Shown here: positions 1-9,314 of the stretch, piece by piece
Layout: each line of letters begins with the position of its first letter
Numbering within the stretch: the stretch's first letter is position 1
Assembly (NCBI RefSeq): GCF_029238675.1
Contig: NZ_JAQWFR010000028.1
Location: forward strand, 111,680 to 175,679
Length of the DNA stretch: 64,000 nt
From: Oceanicoccus sp.
GTDB taxonomy: Bacteria > Pseudomonadota > Gammaproteobacteria > Pseudomonadales > Dasaniaceae
Direction of reading: 5' to 3'
Translations under genes and position numbers: made by a program
Notes under the pieces: generated by a model
What the model saw: the letters and a program-made list of their open reading frames with translations, nothing else
The model's database searches: none
What the model was told of the DNA's origin: nothing

Positions 1-183
1 GATCACGCCAAAGTGAATGTTCATGGCGGCGCCTGTGCCCAGGGTCACCCGATTGGTTCTACCGGTTCCAGAGTTATTGTTACCTTAATGCATGCCCTGC
101 ATAAATATGGCAAGAAGAAAGGGGTTGCCTCCCTGTGTATTGGTGGCGGTGAAGCTCTGTCTGTTGCTATTGAAGTTATTTAA
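1..183 (+). CDS. Thiolase (acetyl-CoA C-acyltransferase), 3' end only
   Basis: Only the last 60 codons are in the window and the gene enters from the left. The reading frame contains the thiolase C-terminal signature: [17 protein letters not shown] followed by CIGGGEA. Family knowledge: the His of GHPIG and the Cys of CIGGG are the acid/base residues of the thiolase active site, and the enzyme cleaves 3-ketoacyl-CoA or condenses two acetyl-CoA. The gene ends at TAA eight bases before a dispersed palindromic repeat and is convergent with the hydrolase gene on the other strand. Whether it is a degradative or biosynthetic thiolase cannot be told from this fragment. The FadB-like gene further right has no thiolase partner next to it, but nothing links the two directly. 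Confidence 0.93.
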   Translation, partial: DHAKVNVHGGACAQGHPIGSTGSRVIVTLMHALHKYGKKKGVASLCIGGGEALSVAIEVI

Positions 184-190
184 GCTCCCT

Positions 191-293
191 CGTCATTCCC
201 GCGCAGGCGGGAATCCAGCCTGCATGCTTATGCTGTTATTTCCGCCAAGGCGGAAATCTACAGTTCTGGACCCCCGCCTGCGTGGGGATGACG
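191..293. repeat. Dispersed palindromic element, full-length copy (103 bp)
   Basis: It runs from CGTCATTCCCGC to GGGGATGACG. The outer arms are near-perfect inverted repeats, each able to fold into its own hairpin (CCCGC-GCAG-GCGGG type). A third hairpin (TTTCCGC-CAAG-GCGGAAA type) lies in the middle, preceded by GCATGCTTATGC. The copy lies between the convergent thiolase and hydrolase genes. Its right-hand 36 bases encode the last 11 residues and stop codon of the hydrolase. Confidence 0.95.
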
Positions 294-1070
294 TGTTTTG
301 TTCAACAAAAACTGTTTAACCACATTATTAAACGCCACTGGCTTTTCAGCATGCAGCCAATGACCGGCATTCTGGATAACTTTTAGTTGCGCCTGTGGAA
401 ACAGACTTTCAATGGCTTCCCTGTGGTTGCTTTGGATATAAGCCGACAGCTCACCCTTAATAAACAACGTAGGTCCGTTAAAGGGTTTATCCGATGTTAA
501 TGCTTGACGGATATCGTCATAACACCGCTCAATAGCCGCCGTATTCAAACGCCAATCAAACTGCCCCGCCTCGTTTTTATACAAACTCTTTAATAGAAAT
601 AAGCGTACACCATCTTCTTCGATATGCTGCTGTAAGATATGTTCAGCATCTTGCCGGGAAGCAAGTCTGTGCAGGTCAATCGCATTGATACCCGCAAATA
701 CCTCATTATGATTGCCGTCATAATAGACAGGAGCAATATCCGCCACTACCAGGCTTGCTACTCGCCCAGGAGCCATTAAAGCCACTTGCATAGCGACCTT
801 GCCACCGAGGGAATGACCTAACAGATGGACTTGACCAAGTCCCTTCTTGCCCATAAAAGCCAGCACATCGGCAGCCATGTCTTCGAAGCGCATGGAATCA
901 GCCCAAAAAGAGCGGCCGTGGTTACGAAGGTCCAGCTGATAGACCGTAAAGTACTCCGATAAAGGCCTGGCAATACTGGCTAAATTATCGCCCATGCCAA
1001 ACAGGCCATGGAGCAGGATTAACGGCTCGCCCTCACCGCTAAGCTTATGGTGTAAAACAGTGTCTGGCAT
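258..1070 (-). CDS. ybfF: Alpha/beta hydrolase, YbfF-like esterase
   Basis: A 270-residue alpha/beta-hydrolase. The oxyanion-hole motif LLHGLFG lies near residues 19-25, the nucleophile elbow GHSLGG at 85-90 (Ser87), and the catalytic His in AGHWLH near the C-terminus. The segment LDLRNHGRS and the following DIAPVYYD and EVFAGINAID stretches resemble E. coli YbfF, a short-chain (thio)esterase of unsettled physiological role. The start ATG lies 94 bases from the divergent lipoprotein gene. Oddity: residues 260-270 (RHPHAGGGPEL) and the stop codon are encoded entirely by the palindromic repeat, beginning at its first base. The native C-terminus was probably replaced when the element inserted. 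Confidence 0.85.
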   Translation of the reverse strand: MPDTVLHHKLSGEGEPLILLHGLFGMGDNLASIARPLSEYFTVYQLDLRNHGRSFWADSMRFEDMAADVLAFMGKKGLGQVHLLGHSLGGKVAMQVALMAPGRVASLVVADIAPVYYDGNHNEVFAGINAIDLHRLASRQDAEHILQQHIEEDGVRLFLLKSLYKNEAGQFDWRLNTAAIERCYDDIRQALTSDKPFNGPTLFIKGELSAYIQSNHREAIESLFPQAQLKVIQNAGHWLHAEKPVAFNNVVKQFLLNKTRHPHAGGGPEL

Positions 1071-1164
1071 AGTATTCCCACTGGGTTATGAGTAGTAGAA
1101 GCGGCTTCTATTCCGACACAGTGATTGGTAGAATCCAGCATCACTACTTTATAGGAATAAATCT

Positions 1165-1947
1165 GTGCGTATTATACTGCTTGCTGCTCTGGCTCTCACT
1201 CTCTCTTTTGTAGTTTCTTGCAGTAGCTCCGGTGGTTACAATCCCACCGTCTTTGAGTATCGTTACAATCAGGAAAAAATAGCTGCCAAACCGATCAAAA
1301 AAGTCATTTTGGCACCGGTCAGCATGGGAATACCTGCCCCATCTTACTTGCGCAAGCGCGAAGGCAAAGTTAAGGCCATGGTGAGAGACTATCTTGAAAG
1401 TAATGGTTACGAAATTCTACCCAACTACCATTTTGAAAACGCCTGGAAAAAAGCCAGCCGAACCTACGGCACCGTTTACGATCCCAGCACCGGCAAAATA
1501 GATATGAATGCCTGGCGCGGCGCCATGATTACCACCGGCGAATTACTGCGTGAGCAAACCGAGGCCGATGCGATTATTTTTGCCGACTTGTTTGAACATG
1601 AAGTACAGCACAGCAATAGCATGAAACACTATGCCCGCTGGTATGGTGTAACCCGTAAGCCGGCATTAAAGGGATCAGGTTCTGGAGTGCCATTAGACTT
1701 CAATTGGTCACGTAATATTAAAGCGGCCTCTTTAATGGTCACTATTTACGATATCAATTTAACGCCAGTTTTCTCAAGCCGGGGCGGCATTGATACTTTG
1801 TATGCCGTAGACTTAAAACGTTCTACCCCGGCCTTTGTTCGACGCAAATCACTATTAAAGAGTGAAGGCCATATTGAAGAAGGTATTCAGCTGGCCTTCC
1901 ATCCCTTTATCATCATGGAAGATTACCCCGGGAAAGAAGAGGAATGA
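1165..1947 (+). CDS. Predicted lipoprotein of unknown function
   Basis: A 260-residue protein beginning with GTG behind a weak AGGA site. Residues 1-18 form a hydrophobic signal peptide ending in a lipobox-like FVVSC, with Cys19 as the likely lipidated residue, so the product should be an outer or inner membrane lipoprotein. The body begins with KPIKKVILAPV, a strand pattern that recalls the nucleotide-fold N-terminal domains of CsgG/TolB-type lipoproteins, but I do not recognise the family. A charged YLRKREGKVKAMVRDYLE helix follows, and a short acidic tail (PGKEEE) closes the protein. It stands alone, divergent from ybfF and convergent, six bases apart, with the acyl-CoA synthetase gene. 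No function is assigned. Confidence 0.8.
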   Translation: MRIILLAALALTLSFVVSCSSSGGYNPTVFEYRYNQEKIAAKPIKKVILAPVSMGIPAPSYLRKREGKVKAMVRDYLESNGYEILPNYHFENAWKKASRTYGTVYDPSTGKIDMNAWRGAMITTGELLREQTEADAIIFADLFEHEVQHSNSMKHYARWYGVTRKPALKGSGSGVPLDFNWSRNIKAASLMVTIYDINLTPVFSSRGGIDTLYAVDLKRSTPAFVRRKSLLKSEGHIEEGIQLAFHPFIIMEDYPGKEEE

Positions 1948-1952
1948 CGGGG

Positions 1953-3467
1953 TTATCTGGAAGTGACGCCAGAAAACATTTCCCGCAAACTATTCTTCTG
2001 CACCTTGCCCATGTTATTACGTGGCAGCTCCGTTAAAAAATACACATGCCTTGGCACTTTGTAAGCCGCTAATTTTTCTTTTGCTGAAGTAATAACCGCG
2101 ACAGAATCCAGCGCCCTATCCGCCACTATAGCTACCGCTACCGCCTCACCAAAATCCGCATCAGCCACACCAAATACAGCGGATTCCTTGACTCCCTCGA
2201 TAGCATCAATCACCAATTCCACTTCTTTAGGGTAGACGTTGTAACCGCCGCTAATCACCATATCCTTAGTACGACCTACAATAGAGATATAACCATCGGC
2301 ACTGATTACGCCCTGGTCACCGGTAATAAAAAAACCATCCTCGGTAAATTCCTGAGCGGTTTTTTCTGGCATCTTCCAATAGCCTTGAAAAATATTAGGA
2401 CCTTTAACTTGTATAGAACCCACGTCGCCTATAGCAACCGCTTGATTATCTGCGTCAACAAGACGCACTGTGATACCAGGTAAAGGTAAACCTACCGTCC
2501 CCGCTCTACGCTCCCCCTGTAAAGGGTTAGAAATCAGCATACTGGTTTCAGACATACCATAACGCTCCAAAATCCTATGGCCGGTACGCTGTTCAAATGC
2601 CTGATGCGTCGTAGCCAGTAAAGGCGCTGAACCGGAAATAAACAGGCGCATGGCTGAACATTGCCCGGCAGAAAAATCGCCAGTGGCTAACAGGCGCGTA
2701 TAAAAAGTAGGTACACCCATCATTACCGTTGCCTTAGGTAATTGCGTTATTACGTCCTCAACATTAAACGAGGGCATAAAAATCATCGAGGCCCCTGCCG
2801 CCAGCACGCAATGGCAGGCAACAAACAATCCATGCACATGAAAAATCGGCAAGGCATGCAGTAGCACATCGTCCTGATTCCAACCCCAATAATCATGCAG
2901 CATCAGGGCATTGGCCGCCAGGTTGCCATGACTTAACATCGCCCCCTTGGGTCTGCCGGTGGTCCCTGAGGTATATAAAATAGCCGCTAAATCATCTGCG
3001 CCAGAGATAACATTATCAAAATACGGAGATGACGAGGCGCTGCGTTCAAACAGACTACCGCCACCCATCGCGTCCAGAGTCTCAAATAGTGCGGACTGCT
3101 GTTGCGCCAAAGGCTGGCAATAACTTTGATCAGCAGGATCCGCAATCACCAGGCTGGGGTTAGCGTCACTAAAAAAGTACTTTAATTCCGCTTCGGTATA
3201 ACCGGTATTCAAAGGCAAATAAATAAAACCTGCACGAAGACAGGCAAGATACACCATTAACGCCTCAGAAGATTTTTTAACTTGTACCGCCACGCGATCA
3301 CCGGTGCTTAAACCCAAACCGCAAAGATAATTGGCCAATTGAGCTGAGCAATGTTCCATTTGTGAATAGCTTAACTGGCCGCCCGTTGGGTGAACAATAA
3401 ACGGCTGATTGCCATTCGCTGGAAAGCGCTGGCTTAGTACTTCATAGAGATTGTGATTAGTGGTCAA
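1953..3467 (-). CDS. Acyl-CoA synthetase, malonyl-CoA synthetase (MatB)-like
   Basis: An adenylate-forming enzyme (ANL superfamily) that activates a carboxylate with ATP and joins it to CoA. The P-loop AILYTSGTTGRPKGA, the YGMSET motif, the ITGDQG aspartate motif and the C-terminal NNMGKVQKN lysine motif are all present. Overall similarity is highest to MatB-type malonyl-CoA synthetases (GDRVAVQ, CLRAGFIYLPLNTGYTEAE). I chose the TTG start, which gives 504 residues, the usual MatB length. An ATG 84 bases further upstream keeps the frame open but would lie inside the aldolase gene. It probably forms an operon with the class II aldolase gene 13 bases upstream. The true acid substrate (malonate, methylmalonate or other) is not shown by the sequence. 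Confidence 0.85.
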   Translation of the reverse strand: MTTNHNLYEVLSQRFPANGNQPFIVHPTGGQLSYSQMEHCSAQLANYLCGLGLSTGDRVAVQVKKSSEALMVYLACLRAGFIYLPLNTGYTEAELKYFFSDANPSLVIADPADQSYCQPLAQQQSALFETLDAMGGGSLFERSASSSPYFDNVISGADDLAAILYTSGTTGRPKGAMLSHGNLAANALMLHDYWGWNQDDVLLHALPIFHVHGLFVACHCVLAAGASMIFMPSFNVEDVITQLPKATVMMGVPTFYTRLLATGDFSAGQCSAMRLFISGSAPLLATTHQAFEQRTGHRILERYGMSETSMLISNPLQGERRAGTVGLPLPGITVRLVDADNQAVAIGDVGSIQVKGPNIFQGYWKMPEKTAQEFTEDGFFITGDQGVISADGYISIVGRTKDMVISGGYNVYPKEVELVIDAIEGVKESAVFGVADADFGEAVAVAIVADRALDSVAVITSAKEKLAAYKVPRHVYFLTELPRNNMGKVQKNSLREMFSGVTSR

Positions 3468-3480
3468 ACCGTAGCATCCG

Positions 3481-4269
3481 TTAATCAAACATATCCGGCT
3501 GTTCAGCCATAATGACATTAAATAAAGGCTGGAAACTAAACCAACCGGCAAGGGCGCTACCCACTAAGTCGGCGGTTTGCTGGGCGCTATCCGGGTTTAT
3601 CAATTTAGGAGTGCCTGCCGCCTCCGCCAGCAACTGTGCCTGGCAACTGCGCTCCATGGTAATAAACCACCAGGCCGCCGCTTCAACGGTATCTGCCACA
3701 GTTAGCAAGCCATGGTTCTGTAGAATACAGGCCTTTTTGTCACCCAAAGCCGCAGCTATACGGTCTCCCTCGCTTAGGTCCAGTACCACACCGGTAAAAT
3801 CTTCAAACACCGCATGATCATTATAAAAGGCGCAGGCATCCTGGGTGATAGGATCTAACAAGCGCCCTAAGGTTGACCAGCTCTTGCCATAAATCGAATG
3901 GGAGTGAGCCGCGGCAGTGACATCAGGGCGATGCTCATGGATTTTTGAGTGGATGGTAAACGCAGCACCATTGAGCAGCCCTTCACCCTCTATCACCTCA
4001 CCCAGATGGTTCACCAACAATAACTGCGACATTTTAATTTGCTTAAACGAAACCCCCAACGGGTTAACCCAAAAATGATCAGGACGCTCAGGATCGCGAA
4101 CGGTGATATGCCCAGCCAAGCCTTCATCAAAACCAAACTTGCCAAACAGCCTGAACGCAGCCGTCAAACGCTGCTTGCAGTGCAGTCGCTCTGCGGCTGG
4201 ATTATCAAAGGTTTCCGGGCCAAAGTTATTGGATCGGTTCATTACAATATCGCTAGTAATATCAGTCAT
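3481..4269 (-). CDS. Class II aldolase/adducin family protein
   Basis: A 262-residue protein of the class II aldolase/adducin fold, whose zinc-dependent members cleave sugar phosphates such as fuculose-1-phosphate; many homologues have unknown substrates. Likely metal ligands are the HSH pair in AAAHSHSIYG and the His of LQNHGLL. The segment EGLAGHITVRDPE is the typical N-terminal signature. The gene directly precedes the acyl-CoA synthetase gene, and this pairing suggests a small catabolic operon for an unidentified hydroxy- or keto-acid. The ATG start has a distant AGG upstream. Substrate is unknown. Confidence 0.85.
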   Translation of the reverse strand: MTDITSDIVMNRSNNFGPETFDNPAAERLHCKQRLTAAFRLFGKFGFDEGLAGHITVRDPERPDHFWVNPLGVSFKQIKMSQLLLVNHLGEVIEGEGLLNGAAFTIHSKIHEHRPDVTAAAHSHSIYGKSWSTLGRLLDPITQDACAFYNDHAVFEDFTGVVLDLSEGDRIAAALGDKKACILQNHGLLTVADTVEAAAWWFITMERSCQAQLLAEAAGTPKLINPDSAQQTADLVGSALAGWFSFQPLFNVIMAEQPDMFD

Positions 4270-4434
4270 AATTTTTATACCTGTTCTTCTCTATTAATAA
4301 GAAGCTAGCTGACGAAGCTTGATAATCCAGATAGGCCAACTGCAGGACAACCAGGAATTTATTGCCTGTATTATTCGCCTACCTACAGCGACAACAACTC
4401 CGCCGGGAAGCCCGCATTACTTAGCCTATGCTTA

Positions 4435-5208
4435 CTACTCAAGGTTATTGATCCTGATCATCTGCTGCAATTCATCCACATAGGCCTCACCGCGACTGGA
4501 ATACCTGAGCAAGCCCTGGGCTAATAAGTTACCAGAAAATAGCTTATCCTGATTTCGCTTACTGGCCCTCAGGGCGCGCAATTCACGGTAGGCTTGGTTG
4601 GTATTAAGGTTATGGATATAGCTTTGTACCGACTGCCGTGGGTTGGCAAATCTGGCCACTTCATGGGAGGCATTTGTATCACGACTGCCAGGTACAATCC
4701 CGCAACCTTTTTTAAAGCACCACTGGCCAAATAAATTATTGCCCTTAACCGCAAAACGCGATGTCCCCCAAGCTGATTCGTTAGCTGATTGTGATAGCGC
4801 CAAAGAAGGTGGAATAGTATCAACCTTGATCAGTAGATCTTCAATCACAGCGGCATAATCAGCAGAGGCATCTTTTATACGATAAAACCCTGCCAACTCT
4901 TGCAACCAGTCCTGCTCATCGCGGGTTAAGTTGTCCACCTTATTTTGCAAACTGGCAAGTTCAACTCGCAAAGCCGTTATACGTTGATTTTCCTGCTCGA
5001 CCAACGGTAAGACAAAAGCGAAGAAGGCTGATTTTTTTTCTTTGACTTGAGTGTATTGACTAAAGTCAGGAAGCGTTGGCTCACCGATAAAAGCCGTTTT
5101 GGGTGCCACATCGGGCAGTGAAGTTTTGTCGACGTTTGATACCAAATAAAAACCGATGGCACACGCTAAAAGAACAACAACAAAGAAAACCTGATTATGG
5201 CGAGACAT
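4435..5208 (-). CDS. Bax-like peptidoglycan glucosaminidase
   Basis: A 257-residue protein with a single N-terminal membrane segment (about residues 8-24, VFFVVVLLACAIGFYLV), so it is likely anchored with its catalytic domain in the periplasm. The C-terminal half carries the glucosaminidase signature SANESAWGTSRFAVKGNNLFG followed by WCFKKGCGIVP, as in E. coli Bax. The Glu in NESAWG is the presumed catalytic acid. A short coiled-coil-like segment (ITALRVELASLQNKVDNL) separates anchor and domain. Members of this family cleave N-acetylglucosaminyl bonds in peptidoglycan. The gene is monocistronic in appearance, 61 bases downstream of the ybbP start. Confidence 0.85.
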   Translation of the reverse strand: MSRHNQVFFVVVLLACAIGFYLVSNVDKTSLPDVAPKTAFIGEPTLPDFSQYTQVKEKKSAFFAFVLPLVEQENQRITALRVELASLQNKVDNLTRDEQDWLQELAGFYRIKDASADYAAVIEDLLIKVDTIPPSLALSQSANESAWGTSRFAVKGNNLFGQWCFKKGCGIVPGSRDTNASHEVARFANPRQSVQSYIHNLNTNQAYRELRALRASKRNQDKLFSGNLLAQGLLRYSSRGEAYVDELQQMIRINNLE

Positions 5209-5269
5209 TATCTACCGTCCGTTAGAATGAAGTCGCGATGGTACTGAATTTGCCAGTACCGCTCAACTG

Positions 5270-7762
5270 TTATATCTCCCTCAAGACTTCTACTGGTGGT
5301 GTATTAACCACTTTACGGCAAGTGACATAACCGGCGGTGCCTATGAGTATCGCCCCGAATAAGGGACCAACCAACCAGACCCAGGGATGAAAGACATAAT
5401 CCATACGCAACAGGTATTCTTGCAAGCCATAGACTGACAATTCAGCCGAGAACGCTGCCAGAAAACCAGCCAATAAACCCAGTGAAGAAAATTCAATCAC
5501 CAGGCTGCCCAAGACTAATTCTCTTTTTGCACCCAGAGTTCTTAAAACAGCGCTTTCCTGATAGCGGCTATCAAGACTGGCCTGCACACTGGCAATCAAT
5601 ACCAATAAGCCGCTGACAATAATTAGACCCAACACTAATTCAACCGCACTACTGACCTGAGTAATAATGCTACGGATTTGCTTAATCACCGAATCCATTT
5701 CAATCACAGTAATAGTGGGAAATTCTCGCAGAAACTGATTTAAAAAATGCTTTTGTCCCGACGGTAAATAAAAGCTGGTCATATAAGTAGCGGGATACTG
5801 GTTGAGCAAACCAGGGGGAAACAGCATATAGAAATTAGGCTTCATGGTATCCCAATCCAGCTCGCGAATACTGGTGACTGTTACCACCAGGCGCTCACTG
5901 CCAATAAGGAATTCCATTTTGTCGCCAGTATTAATTTGCAAACGCTGGGCCAGATTTTTTTCCATGGAGACTTCCGCCGCGGTAGAGCCTTCGCTCCACC
6001 ACTCCCCTTCCACAATAATATTATCGTTAGGCAAAGTTTTCGACCAGCTTAAGCTCAGTTCACGATCAAGACTATTTTGCGCAGTAGGGTCAGTCCTGCT
6101 GGCACGTTTAGCCACAGTTTCATCATTCACTCGGGTTAAGCGGCCCCTTACCATTGGGTAGATGGGCTCAGTTTCCAATTGGTTCGTAGCCAATAGGGTT
6201 CGTAGCGAAGTGACTTCGTGTTTGGCAACATTGACCAAAAAATGGTTGGGTGTACCTTCAGGTAGTTGTACCTGCCACTCTTCGATTAAAGAGCTGCGTA
6301 TCAATGCCAGCAATAACAACAGCATAATGGCCAAAGAAAAAATCACCGACTGCACCGCATTTTGAAAACCGCGACGACGCATGGAAGCAAGGGCCAAACG
6401 CCAACTGCTACCCGCCTGCATACCTACCCTGGCAGTGCCCCGCAGTAAATACCAGGCAAACACACCAACAATCACAAAGGTTAAACCAACGCCAGCCAAC
6501 ACCGCCATAGTCAAGGTGAGGTTGCCGCTATACCAGAACATAAGCAGGCCAATGCCGGACACGCCAATGCCGTAGGTAAGCACATTGCCAAGGCCACTAT
6601 TAGGCAGGTCCCGGCGCAATACGCGCAGTGGTGAAGCTCCCTGTAAACTTAATAACGGCGGTAAAGCAAAAGCCAGCAAACAAACCAATGCCGTGACTGA
6701 ACCGATAATAAACGGACGCAGGGTAATCTCCGGCGTTGAAGTTACATCAAAATAGTCCTGCAAAATCAGGATAAACATTTCCTGTATTAACCAGCCAAAA
6801 GCACAACCAACTAACAAAGCGATCGTAGCGAGTAACAGTAAATTACCGATATAAATTCTCATTACCCGGGCAGAGGTGGCGCCCAGGGATTTCATTATTG
6901 CCACATAGTCATAGTGGCGCTCGCTGTAACGCCTGGCGGCAAGCGCAATGGCGATACCCGCAAGCCCTACCCCCAGTGCCCCCGCCAACAGTAAAAATTG
7001 CTCTGCCCGCTGCAGGGACTGGGATATTCCAGGTTGGGTATCTTTAAGGTTTAACCATTTATGGGAAGGCTGCATTTGCCCCTTGACCCATTCCCCATAG
7101 CGGGATAATGCGTCGGCCTCACCGGCAAAGAGATAGCGATATTCAACAAGACTACCCGGCTGGACAATATCCGTGGCGGGAATATCCGCAATATTCATCA
7201 ATACACGGGCGCCCAAAACAAAACCATTGCCACCACGGTCCGGTTCATTAACGACAACTTTGCTGATAAGTAGTTTGGCTTCGCCAACATATAGAGCATC
7301 GCCAATTTCAAGGTTCATTAAAGGTAATAAACGAGGGTCTAACCACACTTCCCCCCGGGGAGGTGATGCGGTGGTTTTAATACTGCTACCAAAAGCCTCA
7401 TCACTGACTTCCAACTGCCCTCGCAGCGGATAATGGTTACTAACCGCTTTAACAGAGGTGAGCTGCATGGTGGCATCTACCTCTTCTCCTGCATACACCA
7501 TTGACTGAAAGCTTAAGATCTCGGCTTGCTGTAAGCCCTCTCTTTCAGCCTGCTGCAGCCAAAGATTATCAACAGGGGCCGGGCTTTGCAGCACTCTATC
7601 GGCAGCGAGAAAGCTGCTGCTCTGGGCGACAATACCCTGCTGTAAACGGTCGGCAAATAGTGAAATACCGGTAACAATAGCCACGGCAAGAACAATGGAC
7701 GACGCTAATATACCGAGCTCACCGCCTCGCCAATCGCGCCATAATAAACGCAAGGCAAACAT
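5270..7762 (-). CDS. ybbP: ABC transporter permease, YbbP family
   Basis: An 830-residue inner-membrane permease with two FtsX-type regions. There is one N-terminal transmembrane helix, a large extracytoplasmic domain, a cluster of helices around residues 255-500, a second extracytoplasmic domain, and three C-terminal helices. The motif SLGATSARVMRIYIGNLLLL and the later LRTLGAKRELVLGSLVIEFSSLG are the paired FtsX segments. It starts within the stop codon of the ATPase gene (TAATG), which implies translational coupling and a heteromeric transporter. The tesA/ybbA/ybbP arrangement is as in E. coli. YbbAP is described as an exporter or membrane extractor of hydrophobic molecules working with TesA, but its substrate here is inferred only. 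Confidence 0.9.
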   Translation of the reverse strand: MFALRLLWRDWRGGELGILASSIVLAVAIVTGISLFADRLQQGIVAQSSSFLAADRVLQSPAPVDNLWLQQAEREGLQQAEILSFQSMVYAGEEVDATMQLTSVKAVSNHYPLRGQLEVSDEAFGSSIKTTASPPRGEVWLDPRLLPLMNLEIGDALYVGEAKLLISKVVVNEPDRGGNGFVLGARVLMNIADIPATDIVQPGSLVEYRYLFAGEADALSRYGEWVKGQMQPSHKWLNLKDTQPGISQSLQRAEQFLLLAGALGVGLAGIAIALAARRYSERHYDYVAIMKSLGATSARVMRIYIGNLLLLATIALLVGCAFGWLIQEMFILILQDYFDVTSTPEITLRPFIIGSVTALVCLLAFALPPLLSLQGASPLRVLRRDLPNSGLGNVLTYGIGVSGIGLLMFWYSGNLTLTMAVLAGVGLTFVIVGVFAWYLLRGTARVGMQAGSSWRLALASMRRRGFQNAVQSVIFSLAIMLLLLLALIRSSLIEEWQVQLPEGTPNHFLVNVAKHEVTSLRTLLATNQLETEPIYPMVRGRLTRVNDETVAKRASRTDPTAQNSLDRELSLSWSKTLPNDNIIVEGEWWSEGSTAAEVSMEKNLAQRLQINTGDKMEFLIGSERLVVTVTSIRELDWDTMKPNFYMLFPPGLLNQYPATYMTSFYLPSGQKHFLNQFLREFPTITVIEMDSVIKQIRSIITQVSSAVELVLGLIIVSGLLVLIASVQASLDSRYQESAVLRTLGAKRELVLGSLVIEFSSLGLLAGFLAAFSAELSVYGLQEYLLRMDYVFHPWVWLVGPLFGAILIGTAGYVTCRKVVNTPPVEVLREI

Positions 7763-8478
7763 TAATTTTGGCCCGAAGCTGAAACTACAACACTGGGTTT
7801 ATTACGCTTATCGGCAACAATTTCACCGCCCTCTAACTGTATGCTGCGCTGGCAGCGATCAGCTAAACGCTGCTCATGGGTAACCAGCACCAGCGTTGCG
7901 CCCTCTTCACGATTGAGCTCAAACAATAGGTCAATCACCTGAGTCCCGGTGGCGGTATCCAAATTACCGGTGGGTTCATCGGCAAATAAAATGTGTGGCT
8001 GTGAAGCAAAGGCCCGGGCTAAAGCTACCCGCTGCTGCTCACCGCCGGACAGTTGTTTGGGGTAATGATTAAAGCGATGATCAAGGCCAACACGCTGTAG
8101 ATATTTTTCAGCCAGACCGCGAGCACCCGCCACACCCTTTAACTCGGCGGGCAACATAACATTTTCTAAAGCCGTTAAACTGGGTAACAACTGGAAAGAC
8201 TGAAAAACAAAACCCACCAAATCCGCGCGGACCGTTGCGCGCTCATCTTCGGTCAAACTGGTAATATCCCTGCCAGCCAGAGTAATAGAACCCTTGCCAG
8301 GAACATCCAGCCCTGCCAATAGTCCTAGCAGGGTAGATTTACCGGAACCGGAAGAACCAACAATAGCCAATGTTTCCCCCTGCTTGATTTCCAGATCAAT
8401 CCCTTTCAATATGCACAGGGAACCTTCGGAGGTTGCTACGGTTTTTTCAATATTTTGTGCGTTTATCATTACAGTCAT
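7762..8478 (-). CDS. ybbA: ABC transporter ATPase, YbbA family
   Basis: A 238-residue ATPase of the LolD/MacB type. It shows Walker [11 protein letters not shown]-loop FQSFQLLP, signature LSGGEQQR, Walker [14 protein letters not shown] and switch His in LVTHEQ. It overlaps the permease gene by one base in a TAATG arrangement and is divergent from tesA with only 20 bases between the two start codons, so the promoters of the two units must overlap or lie inside the genes. It energises the YbbP permease. Confidence 0.93.
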   Translation of the reverse strand: MTVMINAQNIEKTVATSEGSLCILKGIDLEIKQGETLAIVGSSGSGKSTLLGLLAGLDVPGKGSITLAGRDITSLTEDERATVRADLVGFVFQSFQLLPSLTALENVMLPAELKGVAGARGLAEKYLQRVGLDHRFNHYPKQLSGGEQQRVALARAFASQPHILFADEPTGNLDTATGTQVIDLLFELNREEGATLVLVTHEQRLADRCQRSIQLEGGEIVADKRNKPSVVVSASGQN

Positions 8479-8492
8479 CTTAATAATTAAGG

Positions 8493-8516
8493 TTTGCTAT
8501 GTTGTTTGCTATGTTG
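8493..8516. repeat. 12-bp tandem duplication spanning the tesA start
   Basis: TTTGCTATGTTG occurs twice back to back. Because 12 is a multiple of three, the ATG at 8499 and the ATG at 8511 are in the same frame. The TTAAGG ribosome site at 8487-8492 favours the first. Confidence 0.9.
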
Positions 8517-9158
8517 CCAGGTTTCAAACAATTCACTAGAAACGCCATTGTAGCCATTAGCCTGTTCGCTCTAACACTGCCAGTATGGGCTAATGATACC
8601 GATAAGCCAGTATCAATTATGGTACTTGGCGACAGTATCAGTGCCGCCTTTGGTATCGCCCGTGAAGATGGCTGGGTTCACCTGCTAGACCAACATTTTA
8701 TCAACGACCACCCTGAAGCTGACTATGAGGTGATCAATGCCAGTATCAGCGGTGAGACCACCGGCGGCGGTCTGTCACGACTACCTAAGCTATTAGCCAA
8801 CCATCAGCCTAATATCGTGATTATCGAATTAGGGGGCAACGATGGCCTCAGGGGCTACCCTATCAAGACCTTGCGGGGCAACCTCGACCAATTGGTTAGC
8901 CTGTCAAAACAGGCCAATGCCAAAGTTTTAGTGGTCGGGATGCAAATACCCCCTAATTACGGACCTCGCTACACTCAACAGTTTTACGATAGCTTTGCCA
9001 AAATAGCCCAAAAATATGATGCTGAATTGTTACCTTTTTTGCTTGAGGATATCGCTTTAATACCCGCTTTGATGCAAAAAGACGGCATTCACCCCACCGC
9101 CGTTGCTCAGCCACTGATACTGAGAAACGTATTACCTCATTTGAAGGAATTACTGTAG
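8499..9158 (+). CDS. tesA: Arylesterase / lysophospholipase TesA (SGNH hydrolase)
   Basis: A 219-residue secreted GDSL/SGNH hydrolase. An N-terminal signal peptide ends near LPVWANDTD. Block I is VLGDSISAAFG (nucleophile Ser), block II is in SGETTGGG, block III is LGGNDGLRG (Asn), and block V is DGIHPT (Asp/His). TesA is a periplasmic thioesterase, protease I and lysophospholipase L1 in enterics. The gene is divergent from ybbA-ybbP, the usual neighbours. The start chosen has an AAGG six bases upstream; a second in-frame ATG four codons later arose from a 12-bp duplication. Confidence 0.93.
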   Translation: MLFAMLPGFKQFTRNAIVAISLFALTLPVWANDTDKPVSIMVLGDSISAAFGIAREDGWVHLLDQHFINDHPEADYEVINASISGETTGGGLSRLPKLLANHQPNIVIIELGGNDGLRGYPIKTLRGNLDQLVSLSKQANAKVLVVGMQIPPNYGPRYTQQFYDSFAKIAQKYDAELLPFLLEDIALIPALMQKDGIHPTAVAQPLILRNVLPHLKELL

Positions 9159-9186
9159 CTATGGCGTTAAGCTATCCCTAACCCCC

Positions 9187-9288
9187 CGTCATTCCCGCGC
9201 AGGCGGGAATCCAGCGCTGTAGATTTCCGCCTTAGCGGAAATAACAGCCTAAGCATGCAGCCTGGATTCCCGCCTGCGCGGGAATGAC
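9187..9288. repeat. Dispersed palindromic element, full-length, inverted copy
   Basis: The same element as at 191-293 but in the opposite orientation, as shown by the order of the asymmetric centre (CGCTGTAGATTTCCGC first, GCATGCAG last). It lies between the convergent tesA and YgjP-like genes and enters neither. Confidence 0.95.
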
Positions 9289-9314
9289 AGGGGTGGGGGT
9301 AGGTATAGGAGTAG

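Noticed and set aside
92..319. Open frames reading RHSRAGGNPA through the repeats on the non-gene side
   Set aside because: They arise from the repeat sequence itself, lack ribosome sites, and have no protein-like composition.
3468..3551. Longer N-terminus for the acyl-CoA synthetase
   Set aside because: It would overlap the aldolase gene by about 70 bases and adds residues not seen in MatB-type enzymes.
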